Positions 39,088-49,020 are shown, numbered from the stretch's first letter. The stretch is DNA of 55,499 bases from Cyclobacteriaceae bacterium (GCA_012033595.1 JAAUQL010000030.1:1-55499); one strand, 5' to 3'. Translations and numbers: made by a program. Notes: generated by a model not told the origin, from the sequence alone.

Positions 39088-39123
39088 CGCCTCGTTTTAG
39101 CTTTACCAGATATTTAAATCATA

Positions 39124-40407
39124 ATGAAAGATTTTTTTGAGGAAATGAAGTGGCGTGGCATGATCCACGATGTGATGCCCGGAGCCGAAGAACAGTTAAA
39201 AAAAGAACTTACTACCGCATATATTGGTTTTGACCCCACGGCCGATTCGTTGCATATTGGCAGCCTGGTGCAAATCATGATACTGGTGCACCTTCAGCAG
39301 GCTGGCCACAAGCCCATGGCTCTGGTAGGGGGAGCCACTGGTATGGTAGGCGACCCATCAGGAAAATCTGCCGAGCGCAACCTGCTGACAAAGGAAGTAT
39401 TGGAAAAAAACCTGGCCGGTGTCAAAGCACAGTTGGCGCAATTCCTCGATTTTGACTGCGGTGAAAATGCTGCCGAAATGGTGAATAATTATGATTGGTT
39501 CAAAGATTTCAATTTTCTGGATTTTATCAGGGATGTTGGCAAGCACATCACCGTCAACTACATGATGTCCAAAGACTCGGTAAAGTCGAGACTTGAGACC
39601 GGGCTCTCCTTTACCGAATTCAGCTACCAGCTCGTTCAAGGCTACGATTTTTATTATTTATATAAAAATAAAAACTGTAAGCTACAACTTGGTGGCTCCG
39701 ACCAGTGGGGCAACATAGTGACAGGCACCGAGCTTATCCGCCGAATGGAAGGTGGCGAGGCGTATGCCATCACCACGCCGCTCATCAAAAAGGCCGATGG
39801 AACCAAATTTGGCAAGACCGAAGGCGGCAATGTCTGGTTGGACAAGAAACGAACATCGCCATACAAATTTTATCAATACTGGATCAACTCATCAGATGAG
39901 GATGCTAAGAATTATATCAGAATTTTTACCCTCAAAAGCCGGGAAGAGATCGAAGCGCTGGAAAAAGAGCATGACCAGGCACCCCACTTACGCTTGCTGC
40001 AGAAGTCTTTGGCAGATGATATCACCGCGCGGGTACACTCGGTGGAGGAACTAAACAAGGCCATTCATGCCTCAGAAATACTTTTTGGCAAATCGGCTAC
40101 CGACGAAATCAACAGTATTGATGAGGAAACACTTTTATCGGTGTTTGAGGGCATACCCAGAATAGAAATAACGAAATCTGCATTGGAGAGCGCAGGCAAC
40201 AGCATCGATTTCCTTTCGGAAATTACCAAAGGAGTGATTTTTCCTTCAAAGGGAGAAGCAAGGCGTATGATTCAGGGTGGCGGGGTGTCGCTGAACAAAG
40301 CTAAAATTGAAGCATTGGACGAAATGCCGAATTATACACTTTTGCAGGGGAAATATCTGCTGGTGCAGAAAGGTAAAAAAAATTACTATCTCGTGGAGGT
40401 AGTTTAG
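39124..40407 (+). CDS. tyrS: Tyrosyl-tRNA synthetase
   Basis: Charges tRNA-Tyr. A 427-residue class I synthetase of the TyrS type: the HIGH-like motif is [10 protein letters not shown] (about residue 40), the tyrosine pocket shows [18 protein letters not shown] and LGGSDQWGN, the KMSKS-like loop is KFGKTEGG, and the C-terminal S4 RNA-binding domain includes [17 protein letters not shown]. The full expected length is intact, which contrasts with the broken genes nearby. It has its own promoter box and a bidirectional terminator after it. Confidence 0.96.
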   Translation: MKDFFEEMKWRGMIHDVMPGAEEQLKKELTTAYIGFDPTADSLHIGSLVQIMILVHLQQAGHKPMALVGGATGMVGDPSGKSAERNLLTKEVLEKNLAGVKAQLAQFLDFDCGENAAEMVNNYDWFKDFNFLDFIRDVGKHITVNYMMSKDSVKSRLETGLSFTEFSYQLVQGYDFYYLYKNKNCKLQLGGSDQWGNIVTGTELIRRMEGGEAYAITTPLIKKADGTKFGKTEGGNVWLDKKRTSPYKFYQYWINSSDEDAKNYIRIFTLKSREEIEALEKEHDQAPHLRLLQKSLADDITARVHSVEELNKAIHASEILFGKSATDEINSIDEETLLSVFEGIPRIEITKSALESAGNSIDFLSEITKGVIFPSKGEARRMIQGGGVSLNKAKIEALDEMPNYTLLQGKYLLVQKGKKNYYLVEVV

Positions 40408-40432
40408 CTTTCGAATTCAACACAAGACCACT

Positions 40433-40483
40433 AACCCTTCATGCAGTCATGGCTCGGTCAGGCAACGGCTGAAGGGTTTTTTT
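40433..40483. terminator. Bidirectional terminator between tyrS and acyltransferase
   Basis: A nine-pair stem (AACCCTTCA at 40433-40441 with TGAAGGGTT at 40470-40478) separated by 28 bases that can fold further, followed by a T-run through 40483. It overlaps the last codons and stop (40458) of the leftward acyltransferase gene and ends tyrS. Confidence 0.55.
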
Positions 40484-41362
40484 CTGCTTCAGTCTTTTCT
40501 GCTTCAGTCATTTTGCGCTTCCACCGTTTGTGCGACCATAGCCAGAAAGCCGGGTTTTCCCTAATAATTTTTTCAAGCATGTAAGTGTGCGCTTCGGTGA
40601 GCTGGCCGTCGCCGGTAGCGGAGGGGTTTTCTTCCAGCATCAGCAATTCTCCTTGATAATAGCCTCTCCGGGTTTTGGTGATTTTGAGAAAAACAACCGG
40701 GTAGTTGTACTTGCGCGCAAATACCTCGGTGCCCAGAAAAACGGCAGTTTCCTGGTTCAGAAATCGCATCCAATGCACCTGCTTACTGTAGGTAGGCGAC
40801 TGGTCGGCGGCAAATATGGTGATGGTGCGCTTGTCTTTATTGCTGATAAACGATCTGGGCACCAGCCCTTTTGGTAACATCTGCATGCCGTATTTCGATC
40901 GCGAATCGCGCATTTTCCGATCAAAAAACTTGTCCTTAAGCGGAGTGTAAATACAGATGCTTTGGTGAGGCACATACTGGTCGAAACCTATGGCTGCCAT
41001 CTCCCAATTGCTGTAATGACCCGAAACCGCAATAATGCTTTGGTTTTGCTGAAAATATGCATGCATCAGCTCGGGGTTTTTGAGCTGAAACCGCTTTTTA
41101 GCCTCTTCCCTGGACATACTGAAGAGTTTGATGTTTTCCAGAGTGATATCGCAAAGGTGGACATAAAATGCTTTCTCAATGGTTTTTATTTCACCGGATG
41201 ATTTTTCCGGAAAGGAGCGTAGTAGATTTTGCCTTACGGTCTTCTTTCTATAACCGAATACATGGTATAAAAAAAATACATAAGGTTAGAAAGTGCGTAC
41301 AACACCCCGTATGGCAGATAGGAAACGGGCTTAAGGATGAGGTAAAAGAATATGCGGCTCAA
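40458..41362 (-). CDS. LpxL/HtrB-type lysophospholipid acyltransferase 1, frameshifted
   Basis: Late acyltransferase of lipid A or an ornithine/aminolipid pathway, anchored at the inner membrane. The readable part from 41117 lacks the N-terminus. Reading upstream, the missing part is present in another frame from TTG 41362 (SRIFFYLILKPVSYLPYGV). One base added to the A8 run at 41269-41276 joins it through YHVFGYRKKTVRQNLLRSF, giving about 301 residues. The acyltransferase motif is GHYSNWEMAA (HX4E), with YTPLKDKFFDRKMRDSR further on. It is a close paralogue of the next gene: PTYSKQVHW and LWSHKRWKRK are identical in both. The TTG start is needed because a stop precedes it in frame; the paralogue starts MSRF at the same place. 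Confidence 0.75.
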
Positions 41363-41459
41363 CTATTTTCGAAAATTACATTAAAACCATGCACCTTACT
41401 GGTATAACATATTATGCTATTACGATTCTTCAGTTGCCAGGTTATACTTGATTGAGGCA

Positions 41460-42377
41460 TCAGAGTCCGGCTAATTTCTGAACTGTGTTCATGGCCAATT
41501 CTTCTTGCCGCTCAGCTTCGGTTTTTTTGCGTTTCCATCGCTTGTGCGACCAGAGCCAATAGGCCGGGTTTTCCTTGATTACTTCTTCGAGCCGGCGGGT
41601 GTGCAACGCAGTGATCTCTCCATGCCCGGTGCTACCTGGCTGCTCGTGCAATACCTCATACACGCCTTCGTAGTAACCCCTCTTCACCTTGTTAAGCCTG
41701 AAAAACACCACAGGGTAATTGTATTTGACCGAAAAACGCTCAGTGCCGGAATGTACAGCCGTCTCCTGGTTGAGAAAAGTGAGCCAATGTACCTGCTTGC
41801 TGTAAGTTGGCGATTGGTCAGCGCCAAAAACAGTAACGGTGAGTCGGCTCTGGTTGCCGACAAATGATCGCGGAACCAGACTTTTTGGTATGATTTCCAT
41901 ACCGTACCTGGTGCGCGATTCACCAAATTTCCTATCAAAAAATTTATTGTTGAGTGGAGTATAAATGCCTATAGCCTGATGTTTTGTGTATAAATTGAAA
42001 CTCATTGCCGCAATTTCCCAGTTGTTGTAATGACCCCCTACCAATATTACGCTGCGGCCCTGGTGGTAATATTTGTTCAACACATCGGTATTGGTAATTT
42101 TAAAACGCCTCATAAGTTCATCTTTGGAAATACTGAACAGTTTGACGCTTTCTACAATTACATCGCAGAGATGCACGAAAAAATCTTTCTGGATTTTTAA
42201 AATTTCAGATTCAGACTTGTCCGGAAAGGAGTTTTTGAGGTTGGTGTAAACGACCGCTTTTCGATAGCTCGTGGCATGAAACATGACAAAAAAAAGAAAG
42301 TCGGACAGCAGATAAAGAAGGGATAGGGGCATCAATGACAAAGGCTTGATCACCAGAAAATAAAGAAATCTACTCAT
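41460..42377 (-). CDS. LpxL/HtrB-type lysophospholipid acyltransferase 2
   Basis: A 305-residue paralogue of the downstream acyltransferase, intact. It has an N-terminal membrane helix (residues about 5-30), the catalytic GGHYNNWEIAA (HX4E), YTPLNNKFFDRKFGES and the C-terminal LWSHKRWKRKKTEAER. Members transfer an acyl chain from acyl-ACP to a lysolipid; Bacteroidota often carry two or more, making penta-acylated lipid A. It is followed by its paralogue with about 100 bases between, so both probably arose by tandem duplication and may be co-transcribed. Confidence 0.82.
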   Translation of the reverse strand: MSRFLYFLVIKPLSLMPLSLLYLLSDFLFFVMFHATSYRKAVVYTNLKNSFPDKSESEILKIQKDFFVHLCDVIVESVKLFSISKDELMRRFKITNTDVLNKYYHQGRSVILVGGHYNNWEIAAMSFNLYTKHQAIGIYTPLNNKFFDRKFGESRTRYGMEIIPKSLVPRSFVGNQSRLTVTVFGADQSPTYSKQVHWLTFLNQETAVHSGTERFSVKYNYPVVFFRLNKVKRGYYEGVYEVLHEQPGSTGHGEITALHTRRLEEVIKENPAYWLWSHKRWKRKKTEAERQEELAMNTVQKLAGL

Positions 42378-42493
42378 TGCTCATATTTTGTTTCACTACA
42401 TCTCTCAAATACCGCAATGATCACTTGACATCACTCCGGTTTGTCAAGTTGATTTCAATATACTCCTCAACCTGCCACTGTCTGAATCCAGGG

Positions 42494-42501
42494 CAAATAT
42501 A
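42494..42501 (-). promoter_or_regulatory. Bacteroidota -7 box TATATTTG (minus strand)
   Basis: Exact TAnnTTTG match on the minus strand about 117 bases before acyltransferase 2. The spacing implies a leader of roughly 110 bases. Confidence 0.4.
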
Positions 42502-42619
42502 GAACTTTTTAATTTTAGGCATTATCATATAAATTGAGGAGGAAGTTTTGATTTCGTGTTTTTACATTGCCGTAAGGGAAAGAAAAGCAGTAAATTGGGC
42601 AATCATTAATTATTAAGCC

Positions 42620-43024
42620 ATGAAAAAAATATTCACCATTGCGGTGTTGCTGATGGCCTCCATCGCGAGTGTTTCGGCTCAGGATGAATTTGAATATAAG
42701 GAAGGTGATACAACGTACATCATGAAAAAGTACTATATGGTATTGTTGTTGGCCAACCCCGACAAAGAAAGGCTCGATTCGGCGATGGTTGCCCAAATAC
42801 AACAGGCTCACCTCGACAACATTTCTCGCCTGGCCAAAGAAGGCAAAATTGTAATGGCGGGTCCAATGGGCGATAATGGAAATTTACGTGGTATATTTGT
42901 GATGGATTGTCGAAGTCAGGCCGAAGCAGATTCCCTGGTTCAGACTGATCCGGCAATCAGCCAAAAACGATTAATGGCCGAAATACATCCGTGGTGGGCT
43001 GCCAAAGGGTCTAAACTTCCCTAA
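42620..43024 (+). CDS. Exported YciI-like protein
   Basis: A 134-residue protein with a clear cleavable signal peptide (MKKIFTIAVLLMASIASVSAQ, cleavage after VSA; about 20 residues). The mature part matches the YciI/DGPF dimeric alpha-beta barrel: YYMVLLLANPDKE, QAHLDNISRLAKEGKIVMAGPM, GNLRGIFVM and AISQKRLMAEIHPWW. The conserved His (AHLDN) and Asp (TDPAI) positions of the family are present. YciI proteins are usually cytoplasmic; this version is periplasmic by its signal. Its reaction is unknown. Confidence 0.72.
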   Translation: MKKIFTIAVLLMASIASVSAQDEFEYKEGDTTYIMKKYYMVLLLANPDKERLDSAMVAQIQQAHLDNISRLAKEGKIVMAGPMGDNGNLRGIFVMDCRSQAEADSLVQTDPAISQKRLMAEIHPWWAAKGSKLP

Positions 43025-43120
43025 AACAGGGCTCAGACTTAGACTTCCATGTAATTGGCCGGTACCGGCAGGGGTTACGACCAAGGAGTACCATGTACAC
43101 AGACCTACATGATATTTGGT

Positions 43121-43128
43121 TATTTTTG
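43121..43128 (+). promoter_or_regulatory. Bacteroidota -7 box TATTTTTG
   Basis: Exact TAnnTTTG match about 150 bases upstream of the YfiR start, implying a long leader. The distance makes this assignment tentative. Confidence 0.3.
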
Positions 43129-43274
43129 GTGATGGCAAAAAAACGCCAACTTTTTAATTTTTATTACATCGGTATAGGTTACAATTGTACAAATCAATGA
43201 ATAAATGAAAAATTATGAACATTCGGACTTTTTTTAAACAAAAGCCTATCAGGACTAAAATGAAGCATTTTCGC

Positions 43275-43784
43275 ATGAAAAAATTATTTTTACTTGTCAT
43301 CCTCACCGTCGTTCTGGGTAATGCCTCCTATGCGCAAAAGGAGAAATACCAAAGCTTATTTATTTACAATTTCACCAAATACATCAAATGGCCAGACAAC
43401 TACAACGCAGGTAAATTTGTGATTGGAGTTATTGGCAATTCTGAAGTAATGGGCGCTTTATCAACCATGGCAGAATCGAAGAAAAAAACGGGTACGGGAC
43501 AAGATTTGGAAGTAAAGAAATATGCCTCAGTATCCGATATCGGCGAATGCAACATTCTCTTTGTGTCAGAAAACGTAGTAGGTAACCTGGAACAAATAGA
43601 AAGCCTGACCGCGTCTAAACCCATTTTGATTGTCTCCGATTCGCCGGGTATGGCCACCAAAGGTGCGGTGATCAATTTTGTGGAGCAGGATGGTAAAATA
43701 AAATTTGAACTAAATGAATCGCAGGCCTCGAAGCGTCGCCTGGTGGTTTCAGGATCGCTTACCAGCCTGGCAATTATGATATAA
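43275..43784 (+). CDS. YfiR family (DUF4154) periplasmic protein
   Basis: A 169-residue exported protein. ATG 43275 is preferred because it opens a standard signal peptide (MKKLFLLVILTVVLGNASYAQ, cleaved after SYA). ATGs at 43215 and 43260 in the same frame would add charged residues in front of it. The mature part matches YfiR/DUF4154: KYQSLFIYNFTKYIKWPD, FVIGVIGNSEVMGAL, CNILFVSENV and GAVINFVEQDGKIKFELN. In Pseudomonas, YfiR restrains the diguanylate cyclase YfiN; no YfiN or YfiB gene is adjacent here, so the role is open. A UUCG-loop terminator follows. Confidence 0.8.
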   Translation: MKKLFLLVILTVVLGNASYAQKEKYQSLFIYNFTKYIKWPDNYNAGKFVIGVIGNSEVMGALSTMAESKKKTGTGQDLEVKKYASVSDIGECNILFVSENVVGNLEQIESLTASKPILIVSDSPGMATKGAVINFVEQDGKIKFELNESQASKRRLVVSGSLTSLAIMI

Positions 43785-43828
43785 TTTTGAAGTGAAAGCC
43801 ATCTAAGGCGTCTTCACGTCTATTTACA

Positions 43829-43862
43829 AAAAAGCATATATCCTTCGGGTATATGCTTTTTT
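43829..43862 (+). terminator. Terminator with UUCG tetraloop after YfiR gene
   Basis: A long stem AAAGCATATATCC / GGGTATATGCTTT closed by a TTCG (UUCG) tetraloop at about 43843-43846, with A-run before and T6 after. The stable C(UUCG)G loop and T-run make it a good intrinsic terminator, and the A-run could serve the other strand. Confidence 0.8.
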
Positions 43863-44121
43863 AGTGTGCATTTGGTCTATCTACTTTCATTGCTGTTGAA
43901 TATCCCAATTGCTCAGGCTATTATACCGCAAGCCCGGCATGGACAGGGAGTTTAAAAATAGTAAACCCGGAATATGTGTCAGATCTATTTGGGTTTGGTG
44001 CCCTTTTCGATGGTCTTGTTGCTTTGTCGTACGCCCCTCATCGATCAAATGATTTCGCTTTAGTAACCATTCTTACAATTGCAATGTGAATAGTTGGTGA
44101 AATTGCAGGCAAAAATGAAGG

Positions 44122-45054
44122 ATGGAAAAATATTTCAACATTGTTGCTGATGCATATTATGGCTATGCCAGGTACCTTTGGCAGGAAATCACCCAACCGG
44201 GCTTCCACAACTATTTTTATTGGCTCATTGGGGTCAGCATTTTCTTTTTTGCCTTGGAGTTGGTGAGACCATGGCGCAAAGATCAGCCTAAGTTCCGCAA
44301 AGACTTTTGGCTCGATTTGTTTTATATGTTTTTTAATTTCTTTCTGTTTTCTCTGATCATATACAATGCTGCCTCCAATGTCTTTGTTGGCTTGTTTAAT
44401 GACCTGCTGGGTGTTTTTGGCTTCACCAATCTGGTGGCCATAGAGATAGCAAGCTGGGCCATTTGGGCGCAATTGCTGCTTATGTTCGTGCTGCGCGATT
44501 TTATTCAATGGTGGGTACACCGCTTGCTGCATTACCATCCCAGATTGTGGGAATTTCACAAAGTACACCATAGCGTAGAGCAGATGGGTTTCGCGGCACA
44601 TTTGCGTTTTCATTGGATGGAGACAGTAGTTTACCGCGTTATCGAATACCTGCCTCTGGCCATGATCGGCTTTGGTATCGACGATTTTTTTGTTGTCCAT
44701 ATCATTGGCCTTGCGATTGGTCATTTCAACCATTCCAACATTTCGATCAACCTGGGGCCACTCAAATATATCTTCAACAACCCCGATATGCACATTTGGC
44801 ACCATGCCTATCATTTGCCCAAGGGGCATAAGTATGGGATCAATTTTGGCCTTTCGCTCAGCACTTGGGATTACTTGTTTGGCACCGCGGCCATACCCTA
44901 CAACGGTCGTGACGAAAAGCTTGGTTTTCCCGGCATGGAGCAATTTCCGCATAAATTTTTGCCGCAAGCAGTACATGGATTTAGTGTAGAAAAGGTAAAA
45001 ATTCAACGAGGTCAAAAGAGCAGAAAAACACATCTTCAGCAAGTAGGCCAGTAG
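44122..45054 (+). CDS. Sterol desaturase/fatty acid hydroxylase family protein
   Basis: A 310-residue integral-membrane di-iron enzyme with four or more helices. The histidine clusters that bind iron are complete: HRLLHYHPRLWEFHKVHHS (HxxxH and HxxHH) near the middle, then HIIGLAIGHFNHSN and HIWHHAYHLP (HxxHH). The family hydroxylates or desaturates lipids using oxygen; the substrate in Bacteroidota is not known and need not be a sterol. It is convergent with the FadL-like gene; about 130 bases separate the stops. Confidence 0.82.
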   Translation: MEKYFNIVADAYYGYARYLWQEITQPGFHNYFYWLIGVSIFFFALELVRPWRKDQPKFRKDFWLDLFYMFFNFFLFSLIIYNAASNVFVGLFNDLLGVFGFTNLVAIEIASWAIWAQLLLMFVLRDFIQWWVHRLLHYHPRLWEFHKVHHSVEQMGFAAHLRFHWMETVVYRVIEYLPLAMIGFGIDDFFVVHIIGLAIGHFNHSNISINLGPLKYIFNNPDMHIWHHAYHLPKGHKYGINFGLSLSTWDYLFGTAAIPYNGRDEKLGFPGMEQFPHKFLPQAVHGFSVEKVKIQRGQKSRKTHLQQVGQ

Positions 45055-45183
45055 CCCGGTGGTCTGATGTTGCAATGCTTTTGTAAATGTGGCGAGTTTG
45101 GAAATGATGTGGCCGGCACAAGCAAAAAGCAAAATCCTGGCGAATTACCCGGAAGCTAATTGGAGGTGTTTAGCAGATCCTAT

Positions 45184-46638
45184 TTATTCTAAAATGCCAT
45201 TCAGATTGAGCTTGTCCACCAATTTGTCGGCAAAGTGAAACGAAAAGCCTATCAAAAACTGCCACCTGTTGTACAAAAGACTGGAAGGCTCATTAGAGTT
45301 GAGTACGTTTTCATCGCCGATATTCAAAGGCCGGGGTATGGTACGCTCTGAAAAAGCATAGGTGGCGCCCAGGGTAATTTCGGCCCAGGGCATATCCCAG
45401 GAAATCCCACCGCCGAAATGATATAAATCGCCATCGAATTTGGAGTGTGAAACCTGGTCGCTCAGTTGAAATAAATAGCCTGACTCATTGTCCACCGTAC
45501 TATAATCGGTAGCAAAGCTGCCATAGACGATCAACTTATCACTGAAGTGGTGCTCGTATCCTATCCCAAAATTAAAGGCCGCTCTCAATTTGTCGGTCAT
45601 GTGAAAATTTATGGTATCTCTGGGTTGCTGACCTGCAAAGGTCGATGCGTCCATCATGGTATATTCAGCTATTTTGCTGTAGAACTCGTTGGTGACGTGC
45701 AAAATGGACTTTTTAAAATGAAAGCTGATGCCTGTGCCAATGGCCCATGCCGATTTGTATGTTAGCTTTAGATCGTCCTGGCTATTTCTGATGTAAACAT
45801 CTGGCAGGGTGCCTTGTGCGAGGCTATCGAGGCCACTTTGGTAATTTTCGTAGGAGGTATTGCCCTTTCCACTGATTTTTATTTTTGGTGTGGTGACGGT
45901 CAGTCCGAGATCTATAAAGCCCAACTGTGCGGCGATTCCACCTTTCCACAGTATGCCCAGCGCGTTGTAGTTGATGTCCCTTTCCTGAATATAAATACTG
46001 AGTTCCCTGTTGGTTTTCAGTCCCTGCAATTGCAGGTTGAGCAAGGCATTGCTCCGTCGTTGGAAACCAAAGGTGGTCACCCCCACACTTACCTTTGAGT
46101 TGAGGGCGTGTGACCAGGTGAGACCGTACCATTCTTCATTGAGGGAATTGATCGATTTCAATTGTCCGGAAAGTTCGGTATAGTACTCTTCGTTTACGGT
46201 TTGTCCATTGGGCGATGAAGCCTTCGAATTGAAGTCGGCCTGGCTTCTAAACCGGGTCAAAAATGAATATGCAAAATGATGATTTTTTAATTTCGGAATT
46301 TTGAAGGTTCCCGCCACCAGGTTGGGTGCCCCGCCGAAACTCGATTTATTGAGGTCTTTACCTTTGCCCAGGCCATCTTTAATACTTGTTTTAGTAAGTT
46401 CATATACTTTTGCACTGATCACAAAAGAGGGGTTGGCAATCTGCGCCAGCCTTCCGGGGTTATAAAACACCAATCCCAAATCTTCTACACTGGCATTGAC
46501 TGTGCCGCTCAGAAGCATGGATTTATTGCCATATTGTTCGCTCCAATAGTGTGCGTCTTGCCCTATGGCTTGCATGCAGATGGCGAGGGCAAATACCGGC
46601 AGCAATATTTTGCTTGTAAATACAATACTTGATGTCAT
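45184..46638 (-). CDS. Outer-membrane beta-barrel protein (FadL/OmpP1-like)
   Basis: A 484-residue exported protein: signal peptide ending MQAIGQ (about residue 26), then DAHYWSEQYGNKSMLLSGTV and alternating aromatic/hydrophobic strands throughout. The early motif SVEDLGLVFYNPGRLAQI and the barrel length resemble the OmpP1/FadL/TodX hydrophobic-substrate transporters, but the match is weak. Its role is unknown; transport of a hydrophobic compound is an inference. It has its own promoter box. Confidence 0.65.
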   Translation of the reverse strand: MTSSIVFTSKILLPVFALAICMQAIGQDAHYWSEQYGNKSMLLSGTVNASVEDLGLVFYNPGRLAQIANPSFVISAKVYELTKTSIKDGLGKGKDLNKSSFGGAPNLVAGTFKIPKLKNHHFAYSFLTRFRSQADFNSKASSPNGQTVNEEYYTELSGQLKSINSLNEEWYGLTWSHALNSKVSVGVTTFGFQRRSNALLNLQLQGLKTNRELSIYIQERDINYNALGILWKGGIAAQLGFIDLGLTVTTPKIKISGKGNTSYENYQSGLDSLAQGTLPDVYIRNSQDDLKLTYKSAWAIGTGISFHFKKSILHVTNEFYSKIAEYTMMDASTFAGQQPRDTINFHMTDKLRAAFNFGIGYEHHFSDKLIVYGSFATDYSTVDNESGYLFQLSDQVSHSKFDGDLYHFGGGISWDMPWAEITLGATYAFSERTIPRPLNIGDENVLNSNEPSSLLYNRWQFLIGFSFHFADKLVDKLNLNGILE

Positions 46639-46667
46639 GTTTCAGGAATTATTAAAAGGCGCAATCT

Positions 46668-46675
46668 CAAATTTA
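46668..46675 (-). promoter_or_regulatory. Bacteroidota -7 box TAAATTTG (minus strand)
   Basis: Exact TAnnTTTG match on the minus strand about 30 bases upstream of the FadL-like start at 46638. Confidence 0.48.
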
Positions 46676-46850
46676 TATAATTCTTGAAATTAAAAACCGG
46701 TAAGCAGATTTTTAAATTAGGCAACTGAACATAACTTCAACAGAACCAGCTCTTTTTCAAATTTCAACACTGATAATAGGCTGCAAAAATAGGATAGTGA
46801 AAAAGGTACCCTTACGGGAATGCTGGAGCATGAAAGTATTCCCTGAATGT

Positions 46851-47901
46851 TCAACAAATCCGCGGCAACTGTTCGCCCGGCAACATGGGCAATATCCGCT
46901 TACCCCCAATCCCCGACCTGAGAACTACCTTGCCAGGATATTCGTCTGTGACCATACCCACCATGGCAGCATCTCTACCGATCTTGAAACTTCGAATGAT
47001 TTCCAGCGCTTCCGCAGAAACTTCAGGGGCTACCACCGCCACAAAAACGCCTTCATTGGCCACATACAAGGGATCGAGCCCAAGCATTTCGCATGCGCTC
47101 CGGGCCTGAGGATGAACCGGAATGGAGGCTTCCTCCAGCCTGACCGAAAGCAGGGATTTGGAGGCAATTTCGCATAGTGTGGTCGCTAGTCCACCGCGGG
47201 TTGGGTCTCGTAAAAAGTGGATCTTATGTCCGAAACTATTGATCAGGCGGACGGTAATATCACCCACATAGCAGGTATCGCTGCACAGGCTTGTTTCAAA
47301 TTCCAAGCCTTCTCGCACCGACATAATGGCCATACCATGTGTGGCTACCTGCCCACTGACCAATATATGATCGCCAGCTTGTATGTGGCCAATGCCAATG
47401 CATGCCTTCGCATGTAGTTCACCAATACCGGAGGTATTGATGAAGAGTTGATCTCCTTTGCCGCGATCTACTACTTTGGTATCGCCGGTTACCACCTCTA
47501 CCATATTTTCCCTGGCTATCTCGCTGATAGAAACAAGAATCTTCCACAAGGCATCAAATTTCAATCCTTCTTCGATGATGAGGGCTAGCGAAAGGTATTT
47601 GGGTGTGGCACCACACATGGCCAGATCGTTCAGCGTGCCATTTATTGCCAACTCACCAATATTGCCTCCCGGAAAAAAATAGGCGAAACCACAAAGCTGT
47701 CAGTCGAAAAGGCATAGTGGCCCCGGGCACTAAAGACCGCGCCGTCGTGTTGCTTGTCGATATGCTCATTGGCAAACAATGGACGGATCGTTTTTCCAAC
47801 AAAGCATCGGTGAGCTGTCCCCCGCTTCCGTGACCAAGGGTAATGCTATCGAAATCTACTTTGGGCAAGGGGCATGAAAAGGGTTGTCCGGGTTCTTTCA
47901 T
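46851..47901 (-). CDS. hypE: Hydrogenase maturation protein HypE, two frameshifts
   Basis: Dehydrates the carbamoyl group carried on its C-terminal cysteine to make the cyanide ligand of the [NiFe] centre. The start is ATG 47901. Two repairs restore a protein of about 350 residues. One base in the T5 run (plus strand) at 47791-47795 gives LLEKTIRPLFANEHIDKQHDG, and one in the A7 run at 47673-47679 gives SPIFFPGGNIGELAING. Motifs: GHGSGGQLTDALL near the start, FSTDSFVVSP and NGTLNDLAMCGA (ATP site). The protein ends in PRIC, with the terminal Cys that receives the carbamoyl group, as in all functional HypE. It is the last gene of the cluster. Confidence 0.87.
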
Positions 47902-47907
47902 CAGCGC

Positions 47908-48999
47908 TTAGGATGATATTTTTGCATAATTGAAATAAGCGGCACAGGCTCCTTCCGACGAAACCATTGGTGCCCCAAGTGGGTGTAGTGGTGTGCATTC
48001 CTTTCTAAAACTTGCACAATCTCCAGGTTTTTTCATGCCTTTCAGTATTTGGCCGGCAATGCAACTGTGCGAGGTTTCTGCAGGGACATTGGCCATAGCA
48101 AAAGCAAAATTGGCATCGAATCGACGGTATTTGATGCTGGGTTCCAGGCCACTTTGAGGTATGGTGCCAATTCCCCGCCATTCACGATCGGATACCTCAA
48201 ATACCCTTGCCATCCATTCCCGAGCCTGGGAATTTCCATTGGGTTTTACTACCCGGGCATACTGATTAGCTACCTCAGCTTCCCCATGTTCCAATTGCCG
48301 GACGCAATGTAAAATACCCAACAATAAATCGAGCACTTCAAAACCGGTAATCACTATGGGTACCTGATGTTGACGGGCTAATGGCAAATAGGCCATGTAT
48401 CCAGTGATGGCACAGACATGGCCGGCGGCCAAAAAACCATCTACTTGGGTATCGGCATCGCTCAGTAGCAGCTCCATGGCCGGCGGCACCAATACCTGGG
48501 CACTCAGCACATAAAAATTGTCCAACCCGAGTTTTTCTGCCTGAATCAGGGCCAGGGCATTGGCGGGGGCGGTAGTCTCAAATCCTGCTGCCAGAAAAAC
48601 AAATTTGCTGCCCGGGGACTTTTTTGCCAACTGCACCACATCCAATGGAGAATATACAAGACGGACATCGGCACCAGCTGCTTTGGCTGACAAAAGACTC
48701 TCGCGCGTGCCCGGTACGCGCAACATGTCACCAAATGAGCATAAAACCACTCTGGACATTCTGGACAAATGGATGGCTTTATCGATGATGGCCACAGGAG
48801 TCACACAGACGGGGCATCCGGGGCCGTGCACCATATTGATGGATTGTGGCAGCAATTCTATGATCCCGTTGCGTACCAGACTATGGGTCTGTCCGCCGCA
48901 AATTTCCATGATCGACCATGGCCTGGTCACTACCTTGTGAATATCATCGAGGTAGCGTGCTGCGATGTCTGCATTGCGATATTCCTCAAGGTGCTTCAT
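47908..48999 (-). CDS. hypD: Hydrogenase maturation protein HypD
   Basis: Iron-sulfur scaffold on which Fe(CN)2CO is assembled together with HypC. At 363 residues it is intact and of normal length. Conserved cysteine regions are visible: MEICGGQTH (about residues 33-41), HGPGCPVCVTP, CSFGDMLRVPG, and the 4Fe-4S ligands in the C-terminal part (ETSHSCIAGQILKG, CASFRKECTP). It starts 21 bases after the hypC stop and ends 6 bases before hypE, so the cluster is one operon. Confidence 0.93.
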   Translation of the reverse strand: MKHLEEYRNADIAARYLDDIHKVVTRPWSIMEICGGQTHSLVRNGIIELLPQSINMVHGPGCPVCVTPVAIIDKAIHLSRMSRVVLCSFGDMLRVPGTRESLLSAKAAGADVRLVYSPLDVVQLAKKSPGSKFVFLAAGFETTAPANALALIQAEKLGLDNFYVLSAQVLVPPAMELLLSDADTQVDGFLAAGHVCAITGYMAYLPLARQHQVPIVITGFEVLDLLLGILHCVRQLEHGEAEVANQYARVVKPNGNSQAREWMARVFEVSDREWRGIGTIPQSGLEPSIKYRRFDANFAFAMANVPAETSHSCIAGQILKGMKKPGDCASFRKECTPLHPLGAPMVSSEGACAAYFNYAKISS

Positions 49000-49020
49000 G
49001 GATGGGAAGTAGATTTGTTT

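Noticed and set aside
40458-41117. Truncated acyltransferase pseudogene
   Set aside because: The missing N-terminal half is present upstream in another frame and is joined by one base in an A8 run, so it is better explained as an intact gene with a sequence error.
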